A stretch of 64,000 bases of DNA from Bacillus sp. AFS015802 (GTDB lineage: Bacteria > Bacillota > Bacilli > Bacillales > Bacillaceae_B), in assembly GCF_002561455.1 (NCBI RefSeq), contig NZ_NTUP01000007.1, forward strand, positions 1-64,000, given 5' to 3'. Numbering within the stretch: the first letter of the stretch is position 1; each line of letters opens with the position of its first letter. A program made the translations under genes and the position numbers. Below the pieces are notes generated by a model. The model was not told the origin of the DNA. It worked only from the letters and a program-made list of their open reading frames with translations, and did no database searches. This document shows, piece by piece, positions 1 through 7,723 of this stretch.

Positions 1-5
1 AATTC

Positions 6-42
6 TTTTCACAGAAAAAGAGCTATGGTCACATAGCCCTCT
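6..42 (-). terminator. Terminator of the MaoC-type gene
   Basis: Read on the minus strand, a 9-bp stem (AGGGCTATG paired with CATAGCTCT, one G-U pair) with a short loop is followed by TTTTTCT. It lies just after the stop of the MaoC-type gene, so it is a rho-independent terminator. Confidence 0.7.
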
Positions 43-49
43 GATGTCA

Positions 50-526
50 TCAGAAATTTTCCAACGCATGACTATTCATTTTTTCCAAGCGGTGAGGCGG
101 ACAAACCTTGATGGTCCCGTTAATGACCTTCTCATCCTCTTCATTTGTGGCCGATACTTGAATGGTTACCAAGTGTTTATCGGGATGTACTTCTGTCACT
201 TCGAACAGGAACTGAACCGTAGCGTAATGGAAGACCGGCTTCGGAAATTCGATGTTTTGCTCTACGATATGGGAACCAGGGCCCGGTAGATACTTGGAAA
301 CGGCCGACGTAATGATCCCCGTCAACATGATGGACGGCACGATCGGCTTTTTAAACGGTGTCTGCGAAGCATAGTCGTGCTGGATGTATAATGGATTGGC
401 ATCGTTTGTGAGCCCAAGGTATAGAAGCAGTTCATTGTCTTCGATCTTTTCTGTCAGGGTCAGCTTTTCACCAACCGTCATTTCCTCGATTTTTCTTCCC
501 AGTTTTCTCTTTTTCCCCAATAACAT
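50..526 (-). CDS. MaoC-family (hot-dog fold) dehydratase-like protein
   Basis: About 158 residues. The central stretch NDANPLY...HDYA followed by a proline-rich FKKPIVPSIML segment is the MaoC/R-specific enoyl-CoA hydratase signature, so the likely substrate is an acyl-CoA thioester. The usual catalytic His of the D-x4-H dyad (NPLH) is Tyr here, so activity may be altered. I chose the ATG at 526 because GGAGGTG sits 6 bases upstream; an in-frame GTG at 541 would precede that ribosome site. It lies downstream of mdh, where Bacillus relatives often carry such a gene. A full-match cre site lies just upstream, so catabolite control is likely. Confidence 0.8.
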   Translation of the reverse strand: MLLGKKRKLGRKIEEMTVGEKLTLTEKIEDNELLLYLGLTNDANPLYIQHDYASQTPFKKPIVPSIMLTGIITSAVSKYLPGPGSHIVEQNIEFPKPVFHYATVQFLFEVTEVHPDKHLVTIQVSATNEEDEKVINGTIKVCPPHRLEKMNSHALENF

Positions 527-543
527 AAGAAGCACCTCCACGT

Positions 544-559
544 ATGTAAACGATTACAA
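544..559 (-). promoter_or_regulatory. cre site (CcpA operator), full consensus match
   Basis: ATGTAAACGATTACAA fits all 16 positions of the CcpA consensus WTGNAARCGNWWWCAW. It lies 18 bases upstream of the MaoC-type start codon and just downstream of the proposed -10, a position that would block transcription. CcpA binding is inferred. Confidence 0.65.
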
Positions 560-565
560 TTTTAA

Positions 566-595
566 ATAATAAAAATTGTTTTTATTGTCTGTCTA
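566..595 (-). promoter_or_regulatory. Candidate sigma-A promoter of the MaoC-type gene
   Basis: On the minus strand TAGACA (595-590) is followed after 18 bases by TATTAT (571-566). Transcription would begin near 559, so the cre site would cover the start point. The match is moderate. Confidence 0.4.
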
Positions 596-714
596 TTAGT
601 ATTTTATCATTTTTAGGTTTTCCATACAAAGAATTTTTACGCGTGGGGAGGTAATTTCATTTTCTCTTTGAAATCTTTTTTTGATTTGGATGGTAGTGGT
701 TGAATCTATAGTTG

Positions 715-822
715 ATTTTAACGGAGCGAGTGCTGGTTGATTTCCGCTGCAGGTGCTCGCTTTCCGCGGGGCTGGCCGTGAGCCTCCTCGGCAAGCCTGC
801 GGGGTCTCAACTTTCTGAGCAT
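715..822 (-). repeat. Fragment of a widespread Bacillaceae intergenic repeat
   Basis: The GC-rich stretch (minus strand: GAGACCCCGCAGG, CCGAGGAGGCTCA, CCCCGCGGAAAGCGAG, then AGCGGAAATCAACC) stands out from AT-rich flanks. From memory it matches an intergenic element found in many copies in Bacillus-related genomes. It accounts for an apparent 84-codon frame that I do not accept as a gene. The rest of the 527-1001 gap shows only the MaoC-type promoter and the mdh terminator. Confidence 0.55.
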
Positions 823-952
823 GTTTTTTAAAGAAGCAATTAAAAATCAAAGTCTTTTATCAAACAAACTTAAATTAAGATGTTTGAGAAACCTATTTCT
901 AATTTGTTGATAATCATTTCTTAATATTTAATTACCCAAACAATCATTACGA

Positions 953-986
953 AAAAAACTGACCTCCCATATGGAAGCCAGTTCTG
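953..986 (-). terminator. Terminator after mdh
   Basis: On the minus strand ACTGGCTTCC pairs with GGAGGTCAGT around a short loop and is followed by a T run, 16 bases past the mdh stop. Confidence 0.75.
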
Positions 987-1001
987 AAAACATTCTATCT
1001 A

Positions 1002-1940
1002 TTAAGCCAATGAAGACATGACGTTTTTGACTGCGTCGGCTGAATTGGAGAGTGCCGCTTTTTCGTCTTCGGTCAGTTCGAGTTCGATGATTTTTTCGAG
1101 GCCGTTTCCTCCGAGGATGGTCGGGACACCGAGGTAGATGCCTTCGAATCCGTATTCGCCTTCCAGGTAGGCAATGGCCGGGATGACGCGGCGCTGGTCT
1201 TTCAAGATGGCTTCGACCATTTGGACGAGTGAGGCTGCAGGAGCATAGTAGGCACTTCCGTTACCGAGAAGTCCTACGATCTCGCCCCCTCCTTTACGGG
1301 TGCGCTCAACGATGGCGTCAAGACGGTCTTTAGGGATCAACGTCTCTAGCGGGATGCCTCCTGCATAAGAGTAGCGAATAAGAGGAACCATGTCGTCTCC
1401 ATGGCCGCCGAGGACGAATCCAGTGATATCCTTGACGGACAGATTTAATTCCTGTGCGACAAACGTACGGAAGCGTGCTGTATCCAATACGCCGGACTGG
1501 CCGATTACGCGCTCTTTAGGAAAGCCGGATTCTTTGAATACGGTATACGTCATGGCATCCACGGGATTTGTCAGCACGATGATATAGCAATCAGGTGAAT
1601 GCTTGACGATTTGCTGGGTGACTGATTTCATGACCTTTTGATTGGTCTGTACCAGGTCATCACGGCTCATCCCAGGTTTCCGGGCAATCCCTGCAGTGAT
1701 GACAACGATATCCGAATCCTTTGTATCCTCGTAACTGGATGTGCCGATGATGTTTGCATCAAACCCTTGGACAGGGCTCGCCTCAAGCATATCCAGCGCC
1801 TTCCCTTTCGTTGGATCCTCGTTTTGCGGAATATCAACCAATACCACATCTCCAAGTTCTTTCTGAGCGAGCATCAGTGCCGTTGTCGCCCCGGTGAAAC
1901 CCCCACCAATCACAGATACTTTTCTACGTTTAATGGCCAT
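1002..1940 (-). CDS. mdh: Malate dehydrogenase (NAD+)
   Basis: 312 residues. Interconverts malate and oxaloacetate with NAD+ in the citrate cycle. The N-terminal nucleotide-binding motif [12 protein letters not shown], the substrate loop around [24 protein letters not shown] and the active-site His segment [11 protein letters not shown] are all present, matching the LDH-like malate dehydrogenase family of Bacillus. Two adjacent ATGs (1943 and 1940) follow AGGAGG; 1940 has the better 7-base spacing. It is last in citZ-icd-mdh, 78 bases after icd, with a stem-loop between them and a terminator behind. Identity is secure; only the start is open by one codon. Confidence 0.96.
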   Translation of the reverse strand: MAIKRRKVSVIGGGFTGATTALMLAQKELGDVVLVDIPQNEDPTKGKALDMLEASPVQGFDANIIGTSSYEDTKDSDIVVITAGIARKPGMSRDDLVQTNQKVMKSVTQQIVKHSPDCYIIVLTNPVDAMTYTVFKESGFPKERVIGQSGVLDTARFRTFVAQELNLSVKDITGFVLGGHGDDMVPLIRYSYAGGIPLETLIPKDRLDAIVERTRKGGGEIVGLLGNGSAYYAPAASLVQMVEAILKDQRRVIPAIAYLEGEYGFEGIYLGVPTILGGNGLEKIIELELTEDEKAALSNSADAVKNVMSSLA

Positions 1941-1973
1941 CATGATTCCTCCTATTCATGTCTTTATGTAAAG

Positions 1974-2006
1974 GAAGGAGTGCCTCTGTCAGAAGCACCC
2001 CATCCT
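1974..2006 (-). other. Stem-loop between icd and mdh
   Basis: On the minus strand GGGGTGCTT and AGGCACTCC form a near-perfect stem round CTGACAG. No T run follows, so it is more likely an mRNA processing or stability element than a terminator. Role inferred from position. Confidence 0.35.
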
Positions 2007-2018
2007 TAGTCAAAATTA

Positions 2019-3293
2019 TTATGCTTCCATGTTTTCGATTAAAGCAGAACCGAACTCAGAGCATTTCACTTCTGTTGCTCCATCCATCAGACGGGCAAAG
2101 TCATATGTTACCACTTTAGAAGCGATTGTTTTTTCCATTGATTTCGTGATCAGGTTGGCCGCTTCCGTCCAACCAAGGTGCTCAAGCATTAGTACACCTG
2201 AAAGGATGACAGAAGATGGATTTACTTTATCCATACCTGCATATTTAGGAGCCGTACCATGAGTCGCCTCAAAGATGGCATGTCCTGTTTCGTAGTTGAT
2301 GTTTGCTCCTGGAGCGATACCGATTCCACCTACTTGAGCAGCAAGTGCATCAGAGATGTAATCTCCGTTTAGGTTCATTGTTGCGACAACATCGAACTCA
2401 GCTGGACGAGTAAGGATTTGTTGTAGGAAGATATCAGCGATTGAATCCTTCACGATGATTTTACCTGCTGCTTCAGCATCGGATTGAGCTTTATTAGCCG
2501 CTTCCAATCCGTCAGCTTCCTTGATCTTGTCATATTGAGCCCAAGTGAATACTTTATCGCCGAATTCTTTCTCAGCAAGCTCGTAACCCCAGTTTTTGAA
2601 TGCTCCTTCAGTGAACTTCATGATGTTCCCTTTGTGAACAAGCGTTACGGATTTACGGCCTTCAGTGATTGCGTAATTGATCGCAGCACGTACAAGGCGG
2701 TTTGTTCCTTCTTCAGAAACAGGCTTGATTCCGATACCTGATGTTTCAGGGAAACGGATTTTGTTAACGCCCATTTCGTCTTGCAGGAAGCTGATTAATT
2801 TTTTCACTTCATCAGAACCTTTAGCGTACTCGATCCCTGCATAGATATCTTCTGTGTTTTCACGGAAGATGACCATGTCAGTATCTTCAGGACGCTTAAC
2901 TGGTGAAGGAACACCTTCGAAGTAGCGTACTGGACGAAGGCATGTGAATAGATCCAATTCCTGGCGAAGCGCAACGTTCAATGAACGGATTCCGCCGCCG
3001 ACAGGAGTCGTAAGTGGACCCTTGATCGCGATGAAGTATTCACGGATTGCTTCAAGCGTATCGTTTGGAAGCCATTCGCCTGTTTTGTTGAATGCCTTTT
3101 CCCCAGCATATACTTCTTTCCATGAAATCTTGCGTTCGCCTTTGTATGCTTTCTCTACAGAAGCATCCAGGACGCGTTGAGCCGCTGCCCAAATATCTGG
3201 ACCCGTTCCGTCACCTTCAATGAATGGGACGATTGGATTGTTAGGCACATTAAGTTGGCCATTCTGGTTTGTAATTTTTTCACCTTGTGTCAT
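2019..3293 (-). CDS. icd: Isocitrate dehydrogenase (NADP+)
   Basis: 424 residues, the length usual in Bacillus. Oxidatively decarboxylates isocitrate to 2-oxoglutarate, making NADPH. Visible family blocks are [12 protein letters not shown] near the N-terminus, [21 protein letters not shown] (substrate-binding Ser/Asn/Arg), [14 protein letters not shown], and the C-terminal metal and nucleotide region [17 protein letters not shown] with [11 protein letters not shown] at 3293 has GGAGG 7 bases upstream. It is second in the citZ-icd-mdh cluster and has its own likely promoter in the citZ-icd gap, as known for the Bacillus subtilis gene. Confidence 0.96.
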   Translation of the reverse strand: MTQGEKITNQNGQLNVPNNPIVPFIEGDGTGPDIWAAAQRVLDASVEKAYKGERKISWKEVYAGEKAFNKTGEWLPNDTLEAIREYFIAIKGPLTTPVGGGIRSLNVALRQELDLFTCLRPVRYFEGVPSPVKRPEDTDMVIFRENTEDIYAGIEYAKGSDEVKKLISFLQDEMGVNKIRFPETSGIGIKPVSEEGTNRLVRAAINYAITEGRKSVTLVHKGNIMKFTEGAFKNWGYELAEKEFGDKVFTWAQYDKIKEADGLEAANKAQSDAEAAGKIIVKDSIADIFLQQILTRPAEFDVVATMNLNGDYISDALAAQVGGIGIAPGANINYETGHAIFEATHGTAPKYAGMDKVNPSSVILSGVLMLEHLGWTEAANLITKSMEKTIASKVVTYDFARLMDGATEVKCSEFGSALIENMEA

Positions 3294-3320
3294 TATGTAA
3301 CCTCCATTTTTTCATTATCA

Positions 3321-3363
3321 AAGGGGATGACCCATAAGTTATGCATGTTGAGTCATTCCCCTT
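3321..3363 (-). other. Stem-loop at the start of the icd leader
   Basis: GGGGATGAC (3323-3331) pairs with GTCATTCCCC (3352-3361) across a 20-base loop; on the minus strand TTTGAT follows. It could terminate most citZ transcripts, or fold at the 5' end of the icd message, because the icd promoter would start transcription right before it. Confidence 0.5.
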
Positions 3364-3371
3364 CTCTTATT

Positions 3372-3400
3372 ATTACACCAATATTTTTACTATTTGTAAA
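3372..3400 (-). promoter_or_regulatory. Likely icd promoter
   Basis: On the minus strand TTTACA (3400-3395), a 17-base spacer and TGTAAT (3377-3372). It is embedded in an AT-rich dyad (AATATTT ... AAATATT). Start point would be near 3366, giving a leader of about 70 bases. Confidence 0.55.
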
Positions 3401-3409
3401 TATTGATGA

Positions 3410-4528
3410 TTAACCTCTTTGATCAACCGGCACATATTCCTGCTTGCCAGGTCCCACATAATCAGCACGAGGACGGATTAAACGGTTGTTTGAATACTGC
3501 TCTAAAATGTGTGCCAACCAGCCGGATACACGGCTTACCGCAAAGATCGGCGTGAACAGGTCATGATCGATGCCTAAGCTATGGTATACGGATGCCGAGT
3601 AGAAATCAACATTTGGCGGCAGGCCTTTATTGGACGTAAATACGTCTTCTACCTTAACGGACATTTCGTAGTATTTACTTTGTCCCGTTAATTCAGTTAA
3701 TTTCTTGGACATTTCTTTAAGATGCTTCGCACGTGGATCCCCTTGACGGTAAACACGGTGACCGAAGCCCATGATTTTTTCCTTCTTCTCTAACTTGTCC
3801 AGGATATATTCTTCTGCTTTATCGACAGAACCGATTTCAGTAAGCATCTTCATAACCTGCTCGTTTGCCCCACCGTGAAGAGGTCCTTTTAGAGCACCAA
3901 TCGCAGCAGTGACACCTGAATAGACATCTGATAGAGTCGCGACGCAAACACGCGCTGTGAACGTGGAAGCGTTTAATTCATGGTCCGCATGAAGCACAAG
4001 TGCTTTATTGAATGCTTCAACTTCAACAGGCTCAGGATCTTTCCCTGTCAGCATATATAAGAAGTTAGCGGCAAAGCCAAGGTCCTTACGGGGTGCAACC
4101 GGTTCCTGACCGTTGCGGATGCGGGCAAAGCTTGTAACGATCGTCGGGATCTTCGCTTGAAGGCGAACGGCTTTCAAGTAGTTTTCCTTCTCTTCCATCA
4201 CGTCTGCTTTGTCATCATATAATCCAAGTAAGGATACAGCTGAACGTAAAGCGGCCATTGGATGAACTTCTTTGATGTTATACATCTTGAAGTGCTCAAG
4301 GACTTCTTTAGGCAGTTCAGCGTTGGCTGCTAACAGCTCTGTAAATTCCTGAAGTTCCGATGCGTTAGGTAATTTCAGATGCCATAATAGGTAGATTACC
4401 TCTTCGAAGCTTGCATTGTTTGCTAAATCATCAATGTTGTAGCCAACATATGTAAGAGTGTCGTCAATGATCGAACTGATGGACGATGTCGTTGCTACAA
4501 CTCCTTCTAATCCGCGAGTTGCTGTCAT
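3410..4528 (-). CDS. citZ: Citrate synthase
   Basis: 372 residues. Condenses acetyl-CoA and oxaloacetate to citrate. The catalytic segments are present: GPLHGGANEQV (first His), GFGHRVYRQGDPRA (second His) and VDFYSASVYHSLG (catalytic Asp). It belongs to the short Gram-positive type II form. ATG at 4528 follows AGGAGAGGT. It leads the citZ-icd-mdh cluster behind a leader of nearly 200 bases with a clear sigma-A promoter and two cre-like sites, consistent with the glucose repression known for B. subtilis citZ. No clear CcpC dyad was found. Confidence 0.96.
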   Translation of the reverse strand: MTATRGLEGVVATTSSISSIIDDTLTYVGYNIDDLANNASFEEVIYLLWHLKLPNASELQEFTELLAANAELPKEVLEHFKMYNIKEVHPMAALRSAVSLLGLYDDKADVMEEKENYLKAVRLQAKIPTIVTSFARIRNGQEPVAPRKDLGFAANFLYMLTGKDPEPVEVEAFNKALVLHADHELNASTFTARVCVATLSDVYSGVTAAIGALKGPLHGGANEQVMKMLTEIGSVDKAEEYILDKLEKKEKIMGFGHRVYRQGDPRAKHLKEMSKKLTELTGQSKYYEMSVKVEDVFTSNKGLPPNVDFYSASVYHSLGIDHDLFTPIFAVSRVSGWLAHILEQYSNNRLIRPRADYVGPGKQEYVPVDQRG

Positions 4529-4710
4529 AATAACCTCTCCTTTTGTTAAGTATTTCTCTTTTACCCATTTTCATATGAGTATAAAACCCTACAAAACGAT
4601 CAAGTAGTCTAGTAGGCTTGTTTAAAAAGAACGTAAAAAGAACGCTGAGCGATTGCTCAATTCCTATACAAAAAATGATTCCCGGCCCTTCCTATGATAT
4701 CACGAGAGCT

Positions 4711-4726
4711 TGGGATGCGCTTACAT
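4711..4726 (-). promoter_or_regulatory. cre-like site at the citZ start point
   Basis: Minus strand ATGTAAGCGCATCCCA matches 14 of 16 positions of the cre consensus and overlaps the predicted citZ transcription start near 4725. This position would repress. Confidence 0.45.
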
Positions 4727-4731
4727 TTCCT

Positions 4732-4760
4732 ATTATAAACAATTATCTGACTTTTGTGAA
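4732..4760 (-). promoter_or_regulatory. citZ sigma-A promoter
   Basis: Minus strand TTCACA (4760-4755), 17-base spacer, TATAAT (4737-4732): a consensus -10 with correct spacing. The leader from about 4725 to 4529 holds a small TGAGC/GCTCA hairpin near 4646-4659; nothing else was recognised in the 4529-4852 gap. Confidence 0.75.
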
Positions 4761-4775
4761 TGAAAACGCATCAAT
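4760..4775 (-). promoter_or_regulatory. Second cre-like site upstream of citZ
   Basis: Minus strand ATTGATGCGTTTTCAT has a perfect right half (GCGTTTTCAT) and two mismatches in the left half. It abuts the -35 hexamer. Weaker candidate. Confidence 0.35.
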
Positions 4776-4852
4776 TTCTATAAAAATTATTTTTCTAGAA
4801 AAATAAACCATCGGATAAATAGGGATCGAACGCGGCGACCCCAGGTCATTCT

Positions 4853-5311
4853 TTACAGAAAGAATTCATAAACTTTCATGGCGAGATACGCGATGCCTGC
4901 GCCGATCAGAGGCCCCACGGCAACCCCTTTGAATAACGCAACAGCCAAGACGGTTCCAAGGACCAGTGCCGTCGTGAGATGAGGATCATCCTCCAATAGG
5001 ATCAACCCGCTCTTTGCGATTAATGCGACTGCCATACCGGAAGCGAGGGCGATCCACGCATAAGGGGATTTCAATGAATCAAACAGATCCCTGAAGCCGA
5101 TTTCACCCGTTGCAATCGGTGCGAGTACCGCGATCGTAATGATGGTGACCCCCCAATTGATGCCTTTCGACTGGATCGTGGCGAATACTTTTTCGTCAAG
5201 GCCCACTAGCCTCAGTACGATTAAAAATGCTACAGCTATAATAATGGATTGATTTTTCGCAATCATACCGATTCCGAGTAAAAGCAGTAAAAACATGAAT
5301 GGCTGTGTCAT
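4853..5311 (-). CDS. ytwI: DUF441 family integral membrane protein YtwI
   Basis: 152 residues and four or more hydrophobic helices with little soluble sequence: an integral membrane protein of the DUF441 family. KNQSI early in the protein and VGLDEK are typical of the family. The start ATG at 5311 lies 12 bases after GGAGG; the in-frame ATG at 5344 precedes that ribosome site. The citZ-ytwI-ytvI order is conserved in Bacillus. The biochemical role is unknown. Confidence 0.85.
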   Translation of the reverse strand: MTQPFMFLLLLLGIGMIAKNQSIIIAVAFLIVLRLVGLDEKVFATIQSKGINWGVTIITIAVLAPIATGEIGFRDLFDSLKSPYAWIALASGMAVALIAKSGLILLEDDPHLTTALVLGTVLAVALFKGVAVGPLIGAGIAYLAMKVYEFFL

Positions 5312-5462
5312 ATCTTTTTCCTGCCTCCTTCTTATGTACTCCAATCATTATCCTACCATATCAACCTTTCAAATCTTTTATAAAAACCACCTCAAATTAA
5401 TCTTCCTTTCATTTCCTGTCTCCTATAAAATAGAATTACTAGACCCGGTAGGAGGGAAGCCC

Positions 5463-6569
5463 TTGAATTTAGACTATGTTTATCGAACGATCCGTTTTCT
5501 GGTCGTTGTAGCGATCATCATTCTCTCATTGATTTCACTCTATTACATATGGAAGCTTGCATACCCATTCATCATTGCCGTTGCCATTGCATTGCTGATC
5601 AATCCACTGGTGAACGGGCTTGAAAAATGGCTTCCGAGGATATGGGCAGTGACCCTTTCCCTCATTCTGATCGTCGCCATATTTGCCGGACTCATCACAT
5701 TATTGATTGCCGAAATCGTTTCCGGTGCCAATTACTTAGCAGAAGAACTGCCTAAGCATGTTCAAACCCTTGTTACATATGCAGAGGACATCATCGTCGG
5801 CCAGGTCATCCCGCTTTATAATCAACTCGCCGGTATATTTAAAAACCTTGAAGCCGGACAACAGGATACGATACTCGAAAATATCCAGACTGCCGGAACC
5901 AAGATTGCCACATCCGCAGGCGATTTCCTGCAAAACTTTTTCACCAAATTACCTCAGCTGATCTCGTGGATCCCAAATGCCGCATCCGTCCTGATATTCG
6001 CCGCATTGGCGACATTTTTTATCAGTAAGGATTGGTATACATTATCTGCTAAAGCAGAGAAAATCATTCCCGGGAAAGCCATGAGCAGCGGAAGGAAAGT
6101 ATTCATCGACTTGAAACGGGCCCTGTTCGGTTTCATCCGGGCCCAATTCACGCTCATCTCGATCACAGCGATCATCGTCCTGATCGGGTTGATCATCCTG
6201 AGAGTAGATTACGCAATCACCATTGCCCTTGTGACAGGTCTCGTTGACATCCTGCCGTATCTCGGGACCGGAGCGGTATTTGTGCCATGGATTGCCTATG
6301 AATTCATCACAGGAAACGTCGGCCTTGGAATCGGGTTGTCGGTTCTCTACTTGGTCGTCGTCGTCCAACGGCAGATCATGGAGCCGAAAGTGTTATCATC
6401 AAGCATCGGGCTCGACCCCCTCGCCACATTGATCGCGCTGTTTGTCGGTTTTAAATTAATTGGATTTTTAGGTTTGATTGTTGGACCCGTGGTACTCGTG
6501 ATCCTTTCCACTTTAAAGCGTGCAGGTGTGTTTGAGGATACGTGGAAGTTCATAATGGGAGTAAAATAG
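5463..6569 (+). CDS. ytvI: YtvI, AI-2E transporter superfamily membrane protein
   Basis: 368 residues starting at TTG 5463, preceded by AGGAGGG at the right distance; the longer open frame upstream has no ribosome site. It has the AI-2E/PerM family plan: paired N-terminal helices, a soluble middle segment (about 75-165), then a C-terminal bundle with VDILPYLGTGAVFVPW, QRQIMEPKVLSSSIGLDPL and GPVVLVILSTLKRAG. Family members export small solutes; YtvI is annotated as a sporulation integral membrane protein. It is transcribed away from ytwI and is followed by the first four-palindrome element and a terminator. Confidence 0.88.
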   Translation: MNLDYVYRTIRFLVVVAIIILSLISLYYIWKLAYPFIIAVAIALLINPLVNGLEKWLPRIWAVTLSLILIVAIFAGLITLLIAEIVSGANYLAEELPKHVQTLVTYAEDIIVGQVIPLYNQLAGIFKNLEAGQQDTILENIQTAGTKIATSAGDFLQNFFTKLPQLISWIPNAASVLIFAALATFFISKDWYTLSAKAEKIIPGKAMSSGRKVFIDLKRALFGFIRAQFTLISITAIIVLIGLIILRVDYAITIALVTGLVDILPYLGTGAVFVPWIAYEFITGNVGLGIGLSVLYLVVVVQRQIMEPKVLSSSIGLDPLATLIALFVGFKLIGFLGLIVGPVVLVILSTLKRAGVFEDTWKFIMGVK

Positions 6570-6707
6570 CATGAAGCACTGCTCATCATTGGTAACGAGT
6601 TTAAATTAGAGGTGCAAACATCGTAGATCAATGCACAAGGTGTGGAATAATGATTAGAAAGCGTGTGCATGCTTGGTGATTTCGTTAGTGGCTTATTTCG
6701 AGAGATA

Positions 6708-6898
6708 GAATAAGCGGAGTTATTACGGTTAACCTTCAGAAATGAGATTGAATCGAGGTAAATAGGCGGAGTTTTTCCGTTTAAGTAAAGGAAAATCCCA
6801 CTTTTCCGTATTTTATGAGTAAATAGACGGAATATTTCCGTCTATTCAACTTATATTCAGGACTATTTTCTCAATAAGCGGAATTTCTCCGCTTATTT
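6708..6898. repeat. Four-palindrome element, copy 1
   Basis: Four short inverted repeats of the form AAGCGGA-x5-TCCGCTT (variants AGGCGGA, AGACGGA) lie at CGG positions 6715, 6767, 6828 and 6879, spacing 52, 61 and 51 bp. Each can form a 6-9 bp hairpin with a T-rich loop. It fills the gap between the ytvI stop and a perfect terminator hairpin. Two further copies in the window keep the same spacing. I do not recognise a named family; it resembles the BIME/REP logic of enterobacteria. Confidence 0.8.
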
Positions 6899-6952
6899 AT
6901 CGGACATGCTTTAGAATCTCCCAATTTTGTACAACTTACAGGTGGTTTCTAT

Positions 6953-6992
6953 AAAAAAGGCTTAGAGATACTAGTATCTCTAAGCCTTTTTG
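6953..6992. terminator. Bidirectional terminator between ytvI and fxsA
   Basis: AAGGCTTAGAGATAC is followed by its near-perfect complement with an A run before and a T run after, so it works for both converging genes. Confidence 0.85.
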
Positions 6993-7060
6993 GATTGTGA
7001 ATTTTACCGTATTGCACCTCACAAATAAACCCGTTATCTTCACTGTGCAGTGCTTTGTCA

Positions 7061-7447
7061 CTATCTGTATATAATGACATTCCCATTATTGATCCAGCGT
7101 TTGAATAACCGGTAGATGAATGGTTTGAACATTTTCCTTGTGGCAGGCAGCAGTAATAAGAAACCAAGAGCATCCGTAATGAAGCCTGGCGTCAATAGAA
7201 CGACCCCTCCGACAAGGATGCACAGTCCATCCATGATGGCATCTCCCGGAAGCTGACCATACTGCATATCCCGCTGGGCCTTCCGTATCGTCTCGATTCC
7301 CTGCTTCTTCGCAAGGTACGCTCCGAGGATACCGGTCGTAATGATCAATAACACGGTCGGAACAAGACCAATGGCCTGTCCGGAAAGAACCAATAAGCCG
7401 ATTTCAAGGGCCGGTATAATAATCAAAAGTAATAGCATATATCTCAT
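7061..7447 (-). CDS. fxsA: FxsA family membrane protein
   Basis: 128 residues with about four hydrophobic segments. The family signature is clear: IPALEIG, GILGAYLAKKQG, the Q/R-rich cytoplasmic loop RDMQYGQLPGDAIMDG, and TPGFITDALGFLLLLPATR. E. coli FxsA suppresses phage T7 exclusion by F plasmids when overproduced; the native role is unknown. ATG at 7447 has GGAGG 8 bases upstream; the in-frame ATG at 7462 lies before that site. It sits beside pyk as in other Bacillus. The 7448-7676 gap shows nothing else recognisable. Confidence 0.88.
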   Translation of the reverse strand: MRYMLLLLIIIPALEIGLLVLSGQAIGLVPTVLLIITTGILGAYLAKKQGIETIRKAQRDMQYGQLPGDAIMDGLCILVGGVVLLTPGFITDALGFLLLLPATRKMFKPFIYRLFKRWINNGNVIIYR

Positions 7448-7676
7448 GATGGATTCCTCCATTTGATTTAGAGTGCTTGCTTCAATCTATTATAGCATAT
7501 TAGAGAGTTTGTGTATTATGTGAGGGAATTTAGGTGAGGCAGCGTCAGCTTTGTTTGCGGCAGTTGGAGTCCATGTTCCGGCACTTTCGCCATCCGTTAA
7601 AACTGATTATCATCAAACTTGTGCCATAGCCTTAAATCCACACCCAACCGAAACACCATACCACTAAATATATACA

Positions 7677-7710
7677 AAAAAACCAGAGCCCGCAAAAGGC
7701 TCTGGTTCCC
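7677..7710 (-). terminator. Terminator after pyk
   Basis: Minus strand AACCAGAGCC pairs with GGGCTCTGGTT and is followed by seven T, 16 bases past the pyk stop. Confidence 0.85.
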
Positions 7711-7723
7711 CTCAACTATCTAC

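Noticed and set aside
596-850. 84-codon minus-strand frame
   Set aside because: It runs through the GC-rich intergenic repeat, has no ribosome site and encodes low-complexity residues typical of that repeat.
4646-4660. Riboswitch in the citZ leader
   Set aside because: Only a 5-bp hairpin is present; no known aptamer pattern or terminator/antiterminator pair.
5295-5462. N-terminal extension of YtvI
   Set aside because: AGGAGGG at 5449-5455 precedes TTG 5463, and the extension does not look like the family.
6708-6898. Ordinary terminators
   Set aside because: The palindromes lack following T runs and recur in a fixed four-unit layout; a genuine terminator lies beyond each copy.
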